This document shows, piece by piece, positions 9,983 to 21,329 of a stretch of DNA of 64,000 bases; position 1 is the stretch's first letter, and each line of letters begins with the position of its first letter. Source of the stretch: Candidula unifasciata (Eukaryota; Mollusca; Gastropoda; Stylommatophora; Geomitridae). The DNA is taken from positions 308,001 through 372,000 of the forward strand of contig CAJHNH020000213.1 in NCBI GenBank assembly GCA_905116865.2. Direction: 5' to 3'. The notes beneath the pieces were generated by a model. It saw only the letters and a program-made list of their open reading frames with translations, had not been told where the DNA came from and did no database searches. The position numbers were made by a program, and so were the translations under genes.

Positions 9983-11341
9983 GGTGTGTTGCCAAAGTCG
10001 ATGGACAATCGGATCCTAAAACCGTCCGGTCGAGGCAGGAAGCCGCGGGACCCGATGCTTCATTCCCACATGATGGCTGGAGACATGGGGTTCCCACCAG
10101 GTCTTGCAGCTCTGTCAGGATTTCCTGGAGCTGCAGGACTGGTCGCCAACTTTCCCAAGCTTCCACTGGGACTTCCATTTGGGGCCATGGCTGGGTTGCC
10201 TGGCCTGTCCAACCCGCTGTTGGGGTTGCAAAGTTTAGGGCTGCACGGGATGGGCTTCCCGCCGCACATAGTGAAAGCAATGGAGGATGAGTTAAAGGAA
10301 AGGGATAAGGAAATCAGAGAGAGGGAGAAGGAATTCAAAGAGAGAGAGAAAGAAGAAAGAGGTGGCAGCAGCAAAGATGGACGTCCTGGTGGAAGTAGAG
10401 AGGAGGAGGGTGGAAAGTCCAGGAAGGGAGATGGAAAAGAACAATCATGCATACCTACCTCATTAACTTCTGGGTCGAAAGGTTCTTCCTCAGACTCTGC
10501 CCATCCATTCCCGTTCTACTTCAATCCCATGTTGTACAATCCACTCCTGGCAGCTGCTTCTGGTGGCCTGCCCAACTTCCCCCTGCCCACTTCCTTAGGA
10601 AGCTTGCTGCCTCCAGGACTGGTGCTGCCACCACACCCCACGGCACCGTCACCCATCAATGGTCTGTCCGAGGGCCCCCATGCAGAATCAGCCACGAGCA
10701 GCAGCAGCAGCAACAAACATCACCACCACCAAGAGAAGAAGCGATCGCAGCAACATCCAAGCCATGAAGATATCTCACGTTCCTCTCCTTCCATCCCTGT
10801 TGCCCACGGAGCTGAGGATCTGACTGTAAAAAGACATCAACCATCCAGATCTCCTACCTCCCCATGCTCTCAGGCACAGGATCTCTCTGTGAGGAGAAAT
10901 AGTGAAGATCGGCCCTCATCGTCATTATCATCGTCATCGTCCACATCATCTGTTCGCCAAGCTCAGGTACAAGCTACAGACTTATCGATGAAACCAAAAA
11001 GTCAAGACAGGGGAAGGGTACCTTCAGCATCGCCATCCTTACCCTCCACCAAACACCACACCGTCTCTTCTGCACCATCGTCATCGTCATCACCAACACC
11101 ATCAGTAAATTTAAGAGTTCCAGGCAAGAACAAAATCCAAGGCTCTCTTAAACTGAACAGAATTCTGGACTCCCTGAAAGACAGGGTCCTTAAGAATGAT
11201 CCTGCGAAAGACAAGAAAACAGACCTTGTCGGTGAAACACCAGAACCCAGCGGCACAGACAAAGCCGAACCGGCAGAAAAACTGGGAGGTTCGGAGATGC
11301 AAGTCACGGATGCAGCAGAGGATGCCCAAGAGGACAATTAG
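9983..11341 (+). CDS. CHD7: CHD7-like terminal coding exon
   Basis: Acceptor TCTTTTTACAG precedes 9983. The frame runs 452 residues to TAG. It starts GVLPKSMDNRIL, the end of the second BRK (GFVPESMFDRLL in CHD7), followed by a GRGRKPRD basic motif like RRGRRPKS of the family. Next come a Gly/Leu/Pro-rich hydrophobic stretch, also typical of CHD7/9 tails, a Glu/Lys/Arg-rich probable helix (about 10,275-10,370), a second PLL/LPNFPLP stretch and a Ser/His-rich region. The C terminus is acidic (DAAEDAQEDN). Three short peptides AEDLTVK, AQDLSVR and ATDLSMK occur at about 10,810, 10,875 and 10,975. The tail is otherwise low complexity and probably disordered. Confidence 0.93.
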   Translation, partial: GVLPKSMDNRILKPSGRGRKPRDPMLHSHMMAGDMGFPPGLAALSGFPGAAGLVANFPKLPLGLPFGAMAGLPGLSNPLLGLQSLGLHGMGFPPHIVKAMEDELKERDKEIREREKEFKEREKEERGGSSKDGRPGGSREEEGGKSRKGDGKEQSCIPTSLTSGSKGSSSDSAHPFPFYFNPMLYNPLLAAASGGLPNFPLPTSLGSLLPPGLVLPPHPTAPSPINGLSEGPHAESATSSSSSNKHHHHQEKKRSQQHPSHEDISRSSPSIPVAHGAEDLTVKRHQPSRSPTSPCSQAQDLSVRRNSEDRPSSSLSSSSSTSSVRQAQVQATDLSMKPKSQDRGRVPSASPSLPSTKHHTVSSAPSSSSSPTPSVNLRVPGKNKIQGSLKLNRILDSLKDRVLKNDPAKDKKTDLVGETPEPSGTDKAEPAEKLGGSEMQVTDAAEDAQEDN

Positions 11342-11942
11342 TGGACCCATGTTTAGCGTGTGTGTTTAGCTTTCAATATAATTCCTCCGATTCCATGTTT
11401 TCACTGGAGACAGCATATCAGGTGTGACATTTTACAGAAAGTTATTTTCCCGTACCTCCGAGGGTTCTGTAACAGAAAGATATTATACATAAACTAAATG
11501 AAATCGGATGTATGGCCGTACGCTAGACAATGCCCCAAACCTCATTTGTTTTTATTGTTGTTGTAATTAGTAGCACCCTTACAGTTCTTTTTTTTTTTTT
11601 TTTGCTATTGTTTTTACATGTAACATTTTTACAAGAACAAATTTTTTTGATGACTGCATACTGCTATGTCTTTTATTGTGATTGCATGTTTTGAGTTGTT
11701 TACTTTTGCTTATCTCAGTCAGTAAAACAATGGTATTGCACTAGATGTAGTGATTTACTAGTCAAATTAGGCTTGTTTTTTTTTAAACATCAGTTAAAGG
11801 AAAGAGTTGCCCTGTAAGTATTGTACTTTTGGGCATTTTTGATAGCTGTCCTACTGTTGTGTAGTTTATACACTTTATTTGTTTCCAGTTTTCTGTTGAC
11901 ATTGACCCAGCTATGTCCTTTGTTTATTAGAGATTAAATAAA
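11342..11942 (+). promoter_or_regulatory. CHD7-like 3' UTR with poly(A) signals
   Basis: After the stop at 11341 the AT-rich sequence carries overlapping ATTAAA (11933-11938) and AATAAA (11937-11942), the first strong polyadenylation hexamers downstream. A T17-18 tract lies near 11,588. Cleavage is expected shortly after 11,955. The exact end of the transcript is inferred. Confidence 0.6.
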
Positions 11943-11944
11943 TA

Positions 11945-12265
11945 TCCATTTTTGTAAGACATTAAACCGTCTATGTTCAGCCATGCCTTCAGTCAGCTAG
12001 TCCATTTTATGACATTAAAGCAGCCGTGTCCACGTTTTATAAGACACTGAACCAGCTCTGTCCATTTTTATGAAACTGAACCAGCTGTGTCCATTGTTTT
12101 TGCATAAGACACTGGACCAACGGTGTCGCTGTTTTAGAAGACAATGAACCAGTTGTGTCCATGTTTTATAAGACACTGAACCAGCGGTATCCATATTTTG
12201 TAAGTCACTGAACCAGCTGTGTCCATGTTTTGTAAGACACTGAACTAGCTGTGTCTGGGTTGTGA
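11945..12265. repeat. Degenerate repeats of about 32 bp downstream of CHD7-like gene
   Basis: About ten diverged copies of TTTTATAAGACACTGAACCA, GCTGTGTCCATG, just past the predicted poly(A) site. Confidence 0.7.
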
Positions 12266-12269
12266 AGGA

Positions 12270-13519
12270 AGTTTTAACCCAGTCCTACCCAGTATGATTA
12301 ATTAATTTCCTGCTCATATCTGGGCTAACTATTAAAATGCTTTGAAGAACTGAATTGTTTATTCTGAGTGAGTTAATATGACAAACTTTTGTAGGAAGAA
12401 GTCACCAGGGCACATCCTGTGTCTTGTCAGTGACTTACTTGACTTGAAAGTTTGATACTGAAATAGTTAATTCATCCATTTTTGTGTAATTTGTTTTAAG
12501 TTTACTTAAATCTTCTTTAGTTGAGTATGTTGTGTGGTGCCTGGATTTCTTCTTCATTGAATATATTTTGACATCTGTTTTCTGCACTTTTTAATTTTCA
12601 TTTTTCTGTGTCTGTATTTTATTTGTCTGGTTTCTATCGCCGATGAGGACTCTTCAAAGGTTTGTTCACACTGAGCTTCCAATATTGCAACAGATTTGGT
12701 TTTCTGCTTCAGACTTAGCGGTATACACCACCAATTGACAACTGCAAACTGACATGCCAGACCCTAGACGCATGTCAGACGAATACGAACCTGAAGTGCA
12801 AAGTTTTTGCATCATTTTTATCAAGCAAATACCTGTGTTTCATGAACTTGTGGTGGTTTTCTGATTGTAGCCCTGTCTCTGCCTCCAGCTTAAAATTGTG
12901 GGCCAGGTAACGGAGCAAGTTAACATGGTCCAGTTTCCCCAGTCTGTAAATATTATGTGAATAGACACACATTGCAATTTTTACTTGTTGATTGTAGGTA
13001 GGAATAGTAAGGCAAGGTTCTGTCGATTGTGAGAATAGTCATCAGGCTTTGGTTTTTGTTGCTGCCTAGTTTCAGCTGACTGAGAAGTGTTTTAATGTAT
13101 TGTGAGACTAGTGTTTTTGTGTATTGAATGTGTGGTGCTAAAATATAAAGATGAGGAGTGGACCTAGATACTGTCTGCCGTGTGTGTGTTGGGGGGGGGG
13201 GGGGGGGGGGGGAATTAGTAGTTGTCAGGGTTAGCAGCACTTTTTTCCCCATTGGGTGCCTGAGATGCATTCCCTGCAATTTGGAGTGCTCGTCTGAGAG
13301 GCATTTTAAAATGCTGCACAGGAGTTTACAGTGTTTTGCACTGGCAGCATTTTGGAACCAGACCGCCCAAAAAAAAAAAGATTCTGATCAGTGATTTGAG
13401 ATGATGGATCTTCCAGTAAAATCTTTGGGTTGTCATTTCAGAAAGAGAACAAAAAACATGCTTAATGAAATTTTTTATTTGCAGTCAGGACAACAAACAA
13501 ATTTTATACAACATGATGA
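12270..13519. other. Intergenic sequence between convergent genes
   Basis: AT-rich DNA with no recognisable gene. It contains a TG run followed by G22 at 13191-13212. Short open frames here have no family features. Confidence 0.5.
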
Positions 13520-14264
13520 GGGTTGGGGGGGGAGGGAGGAGAGTGTTAAGAAAGTGGGGGGAGTGTTAGGGGGGGGGTTAGAAGAGTGTTAGAAAGTGGG
13601 GGGGGGGTAAACGTGTTAAGAAAGTGGGGGGGGGGGGAGTGTAGAAAGTGGGGGGGGGGGGGGAGTGTTAAGAAAGTGGGGGGGGGAGGAGAGTGTTGTG
13701 GGGGGGGGGGGAGAGAGTGTATGAAAGTGGGGGGGGGGAGTGTTAAGAAAGTGGGGGGGGGGGGGGAGGGTGTTAAGAAAGTGGGGGGGGGGGAAGTGTT
13801 AAGGAAAGGGGGGGGGGGGGGGGGGGGGAGAGTGTTAAGAAAGTGGGGGGGGGGGGGAGAGAGTGTAAAGTGGGGGGGGGGGGGAGAGAGAGTCGGGCGG
13901 GTTTAAGAAAGTGGGGGGGGGGGAGAGTGTTAAGAAAGTGGGGAGGGGGGGAGAGTGGGAAGAAAGGGGGGAGGGGGGGGGGGAGAGTGTTAAGAAAGTG
14001 GGGAGGGGGGGAGAGGGTTAAGAAGGGGGGGGGGGGGGGGGGAGAGTGTGAGAAAGTGGGGGGGGGGGAGTGTTGAGAAAGGGAGGGGGGGGGAAGGAGG
14101 AGAGGTTGAGAAAGGGGGGGGGGGGAAGGAGGAGGGGGTTGAGGGGGGGGGGGGGGGGGGAAGGGGGGGGGTAGGGAGAGAAGGGGGGGGGGGGGAGGGA
14201 ATGAGAGGGGAGAAAGTGGGGGGGGGGGGGGGAGAGTGGGAAGGAGGGTGGGGGAGGGGAATGA

Positions 14265-14300
<36 letters not shown>

Positions 14301-14546
14301 GAGGGGGGGGGGAGAGGGTAAAGAAAGGGGGGGGGGGGGGGGGGGGGGGGGGAGGGGGTAGGGGAAAGTGGGGGGGGGAAGGGGGGGGAGAGTGAGGGGG
14401 GGTGGGGGGGTAGGGGGAGGGGGGGAATGAGGGTGGGAGGGGGGGGGAGGGGGGGAGAATGAGAGGTGTGGAAAGGGGGGGGGGGGGGAAGGGGAGGGGG
14501 GGGGGGAGGGGGGGGGGGGAGAGGGGGAGGGGGGGGGGGGGGGGAG

Positions 14547-14584
<38 letters not shown>

Positions 14585-15510
14585 GAAAGGGGGGGGGGGG
14601 GGGGGAGGAGAGTGGGGGGAAGGGGGGGGGGGGGAGGGAGGGGAGGGGGGGGGGGGGGGGGGGAGGGGGAGAGGGTTAAGGGGGGGGGGGGGGGGGGGGA
14701 GAGGGGGGGGAAAGAGGGGGGGGGAAGGAGGAGGGGGGGGGGGGGTGGGGGGGGGGGGGGGGGGGGTGAGGGGGGGGGGGGGGGGGGGGGGGAGGGAGAG
14801 GGGGAGAACGGGGGAGGGGGGGGGGGGGGGGGGAGGGTGGGGAGAAAGGGGGGGGGGGGGGGGGAGGGGGAGAAAGGGGGGGGGGGGGAGGAGGGGGGGG
14901 GGGGGGAAGGGGGGGGGGGGGGGGGGGAGGGTGGAAAAGGGGGGGGGGGGGGAGGAAGGGGAGTGGGGGGGGGGGGGGGGGGAGAGGAGGGGGGGGAGAA
15001 AGGGGGGGGGGGGGGGAAGGAGGGGGGGGGAAGGGGGGGGGGGGGGGGGAGGAGAGGAGAGTGGGGAGGGGGGGGGGGGGGGGAGAGAAGAGTGTTGAGG
15101 GGGGGGGGTGGGGGAAGGGAGGGGGAAGGGTGTGGGGAGGGGGGGGGGAGGGGGGGGGAGGGGGGGGGGGGGGGGGGGGAAGGAGGGTGGTGAGGGGGGG
15201 GGGGGGGGGGGGGGGAGGGTGGGGGGGGGGGGGGGGGGGGGAGGAGAGGGGAGGGGGGGGGGGGGGGGGGGGGGGGGGAGAGGTTGGGGGGAGGGGGGGG
15301 GGGGGGAGGAGGAGGGGGGGGGGGGGGAGGGGTAGGAGGGGGGGGGGGGGGGGGGGAGGGGGGAGGGGGGGAAAAGTGGGGGGGGGGAGGGAGGAGAAGA
15401 GGGGGGAAAGTGGGGGGGGGGGGGGGGAGGGGTTGAGAAAGTGGGGGGGGGGGGGGGAGGGGTGGGGGGGGGGGGGGGAAGTGGGAGGGTGGGGAGGGGG
15501 GGGGGGGGAG

Positions 15511-15544
<34 letters not shown>

Positions 15545-15796
15545 AGTGGGAGAAGGGGGGGGGGGGAGGGAGGAGAGTGTTGAGAAAGTGGGGGGGGGAA
15601 GGGAGGAGAGTGTTGAGAAAGTGGGGGGAAGGGAGGAGAGTGTTGAGAAAGTGGGGGGAAGGGAGGAGAGTGTTAAGAAAGTGGGGGGGGGGGAGGGAGG
15701 AGAGTGTTGAGAAAGTGGGGGAGGGAGGAGAGTGTTGAGAGAAAAAGTGAGAAGGGGGGGGGGGAGTAAAGGGGATAGGGGGGGGGGGGGGGGGAG
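13520..15796. repeat. 2.3 kb G/A satellite (G-rich on + strand)
   Basis: At the edges (13,520-14,090 and 15,555-15,745) it is an orderly minisatellite of about 22-35 bp, GTTAAGAAAGTGGGGGGG followed by GAGGAGAGT, with variable G-run length. The core (about 14,100-15,550) has lost most T and is G-runs of 5-35 broken by A or AA, almost free of C and T. It lies in the gap between the two convergent genes, so its + strand RNA would be G-rich. Every glycine-rich open frame drawn over it is an artefact of composition. Confidence 0.95.
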
Positions 15797-15799
15797 TTA

Positions 15800-16687
15800 A
15801 TTCTGAGAGTGCGATGCAAACTCAGGGCTGAATAGCAATGTCTCAATTATTTTTGTAACTCTGAATGTTTAAAAATGCTTTTAGTACTTAGTAATTTATA
15901 TACACATGCCCACATCAGGCCAGTTAGCTGGTCATTTTTGTCCATTTACGCCCCACATTTTGTTTCATGATTTAGTGTAATAAATGGTATACAATCTTCT
16001 TTTGCATCAGAATGGGTATTTGTTCACCCAGACATCTTTTGCATCAGAATGGGTTTTTGTTCACTCAGACAGACTGACCTGCTTGTCACACGAGGTTAGG
16101 CAATGCAATGCAGCAGTTCGCGCGCACACACAAAAAAAAATTTAAAAAGAAGGCAATTTAAATTGTCACTGAATTTTCTTGTTTGAGAATCGTCGGCAGC
16201 ATGGCCCAACCAACCAGCTTCCACAACAGACACAAGGACGAGCCTCTCTTTCCCCTCTTATTGCCCCGGCAGGTCTATTTACAATCATCTCGCATTGTCC
16301 CTGTCAAGAGAGGTAGGACAAAATCCAAGTCCTGCAAGTCACTTTGTGTCATCTTTGGATCTGCACACATGTTACTCCAACACAAGATCTAACACAAGGA
16401 ATCACCAATAGAAAAAGTTGATCTCAAGAGCAGAGCTTTCAAAAACTCTGCAGCGTGAAGATATAGTCATGTAAACATATCTTAGTTAAACCTAACTATG
16501 ACCTAAAAAAAAAAATAGGATGACAAGTTTGTACCACTCCCGCCCACCTGCCTAGTAAAGGAGTATCTTCACAGCATTGCAGGTGCTTCATCTCCTCCTG
16601 TTAAGTTCTGTGTAGATCAATCTTAGTTCATTCATCCAGGCTTTGCTCCCACATCCACCAGTATGAATAAAATCATTCTGATCATTA
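15800..16687. other. Likely 3' UTR / 3' flank of the formin gene
   Basis: Immediately downstream of the formin stop on the minus strand. I found no AATAAA on the minus strand before the G satellite; only a weak TATAAA variant near 15,890. Poly(A) site unresolved. Confidence 0.35.
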
Positions 16688-16792
16688 TCAGAGCTGGAGT
16701 TTATCCACTGCTTGCTGAAAGGTCTCCATCAACTGGCTGATGTGGGAAAAGATGGATTCAGTTGTCTTGCCACAGGGTTCACCAAACCTGAC
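16688..16792 (-). CDS. PHCF: Formin terminal coding exon 15
   Basis: Acceptor TATGTTGCAG; 34 codons plus TGA (16690-16688). It encodes VRFGEPCGKTTESIFSHISQ, METFQQAVDKLQL. The FGE..KKTT.E..F..I..F motif is the canonical end of FH2. The protein stops right after it, so no DAD-type autoinhibitory tail is encoded by this exon form. Confidence 0.92.
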   Translation of the reverse strand, partial: VRFGEPCGKTTESIFSHISQLMETFQQAVDKLQL

Positions 16793-17284
16793 CTGCAACA
16801 TACAGGGTCACAGAGAATTGGGGGAGAAAAAACACACGAAAAAACTAGCAAATCTTAGCAATAACTGGATCATCCACTTCTGCACTTTGATTTTTTCATA
16901 CACATTTAGTTAATACATCAAGCTTTTTCTTTAATGCAGACTGCTGGTTCCTTACATCTCAGGTGGATGCTCTCCAACTTTGCAGATAAATGGTACTGTA
17001 TGACCTGGGCATCTTGGGATACAGCAACCTCAGTTATAGCCATGAGCTTAGCAAATGGGTGTCTAAAATGATCAAATTATGACACCCGATCTGACTTCTA
17101 ATATTGACTGAACACTTATGCTAGAAGTGAATGATGAGCTAGTTAATTTCTGAGGGCTTCTTGGCATCTGGTAAATCAAAAAAAATACAACACTGCTTTT
17201 TTTTTAAATTATTACTCTTTTAGAGTAACAATTCTACAGTAACAATTAAGACACTACATCTCTCAGCTAAAATAAATATACATC

Positions 17285-19435
17285 ACCTGCAATAATTATT
17301 ACTCCACATTTTACTATGATTTCACCCCTATGAGCTACAACTGCTAAGGTTAGCCCTATCAGCTACAACAGCTATGATTACACCCCCTATCACTTACAAC
17401 TATGATTACACCCCTATGAGCTATAATTACACTATGATTACACCCCTATCAGCTACAAAAGCTATGATTACACCCCTATCAGCTACAAAAGCTATGATTA
17501 AACCACAACCAGCTACAACAATTATAATTACACCTCTATCAGTTACAACTATGATTACACCCATACCAGCTACAACAACTATGATTACATCCCTATCAGC
17601 TACAACAGCTTATTACACCCCTTTGAGCTACAACAACTATGATTATACCTCTATCATTTACAACAGCTATGATTACACTCCTATCAGATACAACAGCTAA
17701 AATTACAGCCGTAACAGTTTCAATTACACCCCTATCAGATACAAGAGCTTTGATTACACCCCTTTTAGCTTCAACAGCTACAATTACACCCCTATCAGCT
17801 ACAATTAGACCCCTTTCAGCTACAACAGCTATGATTACACCACTATCAACTGCAACAGCTATGATTATGTCCCTATCAGCTAAAACAGCTTCCATTATAC
17901 CCCTCTCAACCACAGAACATATGACTACAAATATATCAGCTACAGCACATACGACTATGGACCTATCAGCTACAACAACTATGATTACATCCCTATGAGC
18001 TACAACAGCTACGATTACACCCCTATCAGCTACGATTACAACTCTATCAGCCACAACAGAGTTGATTAAATCCTTCTCAGCTATAACAGCTATGATAACA
18101 CCCCTATTAGCTATAACAGCTACTAATACACCCCTTTTAACTAAAGCACATATGACTACACACATATCAGCTACAACAACTATGTTTACACCTATGAGCT
18201 ACAACAACTATGATTACACCCCTTCTATGATTACATCCCTATTAGCTACAATGGCTATGATTTCATCCCTATTAGCTACAACAGCTATTATTACACCCCT
18301 GTCAGCTACAACTAACATTACAGACCTATCAGCTACAACAGCTACGATTACACCCCTATCAGCTATAATGGCTATGATAATGTACCTATTAGCTTAAACA
18401 GCTTTTATTATACCCCTATCAACTACAGCACATATGTGTACACATCTATCAGCTACAACACATACGACTACGGATCTATCAGCTAAAACAACAATGATTA
18501 CACCCCTATGAGCTACAACAGCTATGATTACATCCCTTTCAGCTACAACAGCTATGATTACACCCCTATGAGCTATGACAGCTACGATTACATCCCTATC
18601 AGCAACAACAGCTTCGATTACATCCCTATCAGCTACAACAGTTATGATTACACCCCTATGAGCTATGACAGCTACAATTACACCCCTATGAGCTATGACA
18701 GCTACGATAACACCCCTATGAGCTATAACAGCTAATATAACACCCTTATCAACTACAAAAGCTATGATTACACCCCTGTCAGCTACAACAACTACAATCA
18801 CCCTATCAACTACAACAGCTACGATTACACCCCTATCAGCTACAATAGCTACGATTATACCCCTATCAACTACAGCTTATATGACTGCACATCTATCAGC
18901 TCTAACACATTGGACTACACCCCTATGAGCTACAACAGCTATGATTATAGCCTCCCTTTAGCTATAACAGCTATGAATACACCCCTATCAGCTACAACAG
19001 CTACGATTACACCCCTATCAGCTAAAAAGCTATGATTGCGCCCCTGTCAGCCACAACAGCTATGATTACACCCTATCAGCTACAACAACTATGGTAACAC
19101 CCCTAACAGCTACAGCAGCCATGATTGCACACATACCAGCTTCTGTAACTATGATTACACATATACCAGCTACAACAACTATGATTACACCCCTATCAGC
19201 TACAACAGCTATGATTACACCCCTATCAGCTACAAAACAAGGATGCACCCCTAACAGCTGCAACAACCATAATTACACATATACCAGCTACAGTAACTAT
19301 GATTACACATATACTAGCTACAGTAACTATTTACACAACTATCAGCTATAACATTTATGATTACACCCCTACAGCAGCTAGATACANGTTACCATATATT
19401 ACCACAGTAATATGAAAACACAAACAAAAGCTACA
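17285..19435. repeat. 2.1 kb satellite of 30-bp units in last formin intron
   Basis: About 70 diverged copies of TATGATTACACCCCTATCAG followed by CTACAACAGC. The periodicity opens frames on both strands (a 10-residue YDYTPISYNS period on +). Units are diverged by substitution and some are shortened. One ambiguous base (n) occurs at 19387. Confidence 0.92.
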
Positions 19436-19474
19436 GTAACTATGTGAACCCCAAATCAATTCTTGCAGTCTTTA

Positions 19475-19905
19475 GTCTGGCATGGGGGGGTGTCGCACAA
19501 ACTGTCCCGGCTTTTTGTGGATTGCAGAGGAGGGGTGTCAGCACTAAACGTACCGGCAGTTGTGGATTGAAGGGGGGGTTTCAGCACATAACGATCCGGC
19601 AGTTGTGGATTCAGATGGAGGGGTCAGCACATAACGATCCCGGCGTTTTTGGTTTGCAGAGGGAGGGTGCAGCAAGAACTGATACCGGCAGTTGTGGATT
19701 GCAGATGGAGGGGTGTCAGCACATGAACTGATACCGGCAGTTGGGATTCAGTGGGGGGTGTCAGCCATGAACGGGAACTGGCCAGTGGTGGTTGCAGATG
19801 GAGGGGTGTCAGCACATGAACTGATACCGGCAGTTGTGGATTGCAGATGGAGGGGTGTCAGCACATGAACTGATACCGGCAGTTGTGGATTGCAGATTGT
19901 GGACA
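19475..19905 (+). repeat. 49-bp minisatellite made from a LINE 3' end
   Basis: About eight copies of GTGTCAGCACATGAACTGAT, ACCGGCAGTTGTGGATTGCAG, ATGGAGGG. The unit matches the 3' part of the LINE at 8785-9388 (GTGTCAGCACACGAACTGAT, then GCAGATTATGGAGAGG). The last copy runs on into the rest of that LINE end at 19,900-19,920 and 20,207-20,235. Confidence 0.85.
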
Positions 19906-19920
19906 GGCATAATCACCTAT

Positions 19921-20197
19921 AGCAGCGCCTGTGGCTTGAGCGTTTAGAGTCCGACTCGTAATTCCAACATACCGCGATCAAAACCAACTGCAGCTGTGTT
20001 GATTTTTATCATGGTATGGGGCGTCGCAGGTCGACCCAGCCTAAAATGGGTACTAGGATGACTATCCTGGGGAAATAAAGACAGCCAGCATAATGCTGAC
20101 CACATTACCCACCTACTGCCGATGGTATGTAATAATATGGTTGCTCTTCCCATATACTCGATATGCCTGCAGGTATGAAAATGGATCTTTACTTCTG
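19921..20197 (+). mobile_element. SINE-B inserted in LINE tail
   Basis: A 277-bp SINE with a tRNA-like head (TGAGCGTTTAGAGTCCGACT, B-box-like GCGATCAAAACC). Its body reads GACCCAGCCTAAAATGGGTA, AAAGACAGCCAGCATAATGC, TGACCACATTACCCA. It is flanked by a 9-bp target duplication ATCACCTAT (19912-19920 and 20198-20206) that interrupts the LINE 3' end, which resumes GCCAGTCAGCAAGGCACC plus (TGA)n. Confidence 0.88.
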
Positions 20198-20481
20198 ATC
20201 ACCTATGCCAGTCAGCAAGGCACCTGATGATGATGATGAGATACCAATAACTGCCTGTACTGGCCAACCAATGCTGATATTTTACAACAATGAAGAGAAG
20301 TTTTGCTGTTCGGGAGGGGGGGGGGGGCAATAATAAACATCTTAATCTGCACAGTCTGTGGCGACAGCAATAGCTTGTGGCCCTCAATCTTCAGGCTCAC
20401 AACCCTCCTGTTTACGGTGACCTAAAATACACACAGTAGTAACAGCGCCGAAGGAGCTACAAAAATCGACCAACTACCTAC

Positions 20482-20565
20482 CAATAACTGCTTATGCTTG
20501 TCCATGACCTTGTTGTACCTGACATCTAGCTGTTGTAATTTGAGATCATACTCAACAATGAAGTT
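20482..20565 (-). CDS. PHCF: Formin exon 14: FH2 C-terminal helix
   Basis: 84 nt, acceptor TGATTCTTGCAG, donor GTAGGT; phase 0 to 0, 28 codons. It encodes NFIVEYDLKLQQLDVRYNKV and MDKHKQLL, a helix like F......L..L...Y.......L in the FH2 post region. Confidence 0.82.
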
Positions 20566-20606
20566 CTGCAAGAATCAGACAGGACAGTTATTGCTGAGAA
20601 TCAGTA

Positions 20607-21290
20607 CAACATACACATGCAACTTAGGATGCCTTGATTGTAATGTCAGGTCATCTTGTAGCAAGTACTCTGCAGAACGTCACTCTCATCATGGTCTGCC
20701 TGAAAGAAACTCGGTTTCTCGCCAGCTCTCCCACGTTGTCTACTTTCATATTCAAGGAGTCACTTATATCTTGTGCTCATTTTCATCTCAGTCAGCCCCT
20801 GCCACTCCTTCCTGGTACCATGCCTTCTGCTATTATTTTTTCCAATCTGCTATAGTGCTTGATATGACCCAACTATTTCAGCTTTTGAGTAGAGATGCTG
20901 TTTATTAGCCAATCTTCCTTGATGTTCAGATCTTTTAAAATGTCAGTATTTTTTTTCTTATATGTCCATGGTATTCTGAGAATGTTTCTATAGCATTTCA
21001 GCTCAAAAGCCCGTATTTTCTTTCATAACTCTTTCAGTCCCAGTAAACACATCAAACGTTCATAGGTTCCTACCTAGAAGCCCAATGATGTGTCGATTTT
21101 AGTCTCTCTTTACTACCCATTGGGCCTGTGATGCTAAATCCTCTGGAATTCAAAGAGTTAAGGACTGGGAGATAGTCCAGGACTCATAACCATATGTTGC
21201 TACAGGGAAGACGCATGCACTCAACATTTTAACTTTGACTTCCTTGCTGGTGCTTAACCATATATTTTTAATGCTTTTAAATGTCAGGTA
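20607..21290 (-). mobile_element. LINE reverse-transcriptase C-terminal fragment (family ii)
   Basis: Minus-strand relic similar to the better copy at 51,837-52,250: conserved blocks for WLI/NKQHL, KLK/EIV..YGRH, and the 3' part GTGACTCCTTGAATATGAAA. Heavily mutated and extended upstream into a further RT fragment. Confidence 0.6.
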
Positions 21291-21329
21291 CGTATACCAT
21301 TAACTAGCTAGTTATTTAGAAACTATCTC

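Larger units (their letters stand above)
7..11942 (+). other. CHD7: 3' part of a CHD7/Kismet-class chromatin remodeller gene (overview)
   Basis: Four exons join with matching phases into one 634-residue open frame ending at TAG 11339-11341. The family (CHD6/7/8/9, Drosophila Kismet) are nuclear ATP-dependent nucleosome remodellers with chromodomains, a SNF2 motor and, near the C terminus, two BRK domains. Only the BRK region and tail are in the window; the chromodomains and helicase lie upstream. Seen here: the first BRK in exon 1, the linker and start of the second BRK in exon 2, its core in exon 3 and its end in exon 4. Introns are 4161, 3375 and 1892 nt and hold mostly tandem arrays and transposon pieces. 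Assignment to the CHD6-9 class is firm. Which vertebrate paralogue is closest cannot be decided, and invertebrates usually have one. Confidence 0.9.

Noticed and set aside
13586..15738. Several long glycine-rich open reading frames
   Set aside because: They lie in a G/A satellite where stop codons are simply impossible on that strand. No start context, no family match, composition only.
17374..18801. Repetitive open frames on both strands (YDYTPISYNS and VIAVVAHRG periods)
   Set aside because: A 30-bp unit keeps any stop-free frame open. Units are diverged by frameless substitutions and frames break often, so no selection for coding.
20340..20400. Possible extra formin exon (SLKIEGHKLLLSPQTVQI)
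   Set aside because: Opens from the minus strand but lacks good splice sites and breaks the phase between exons 14 and 15. The ACAGTCTGTGGCGACAGCA motif recurs at 24,300 and 25,470, so it is repeat sequence.
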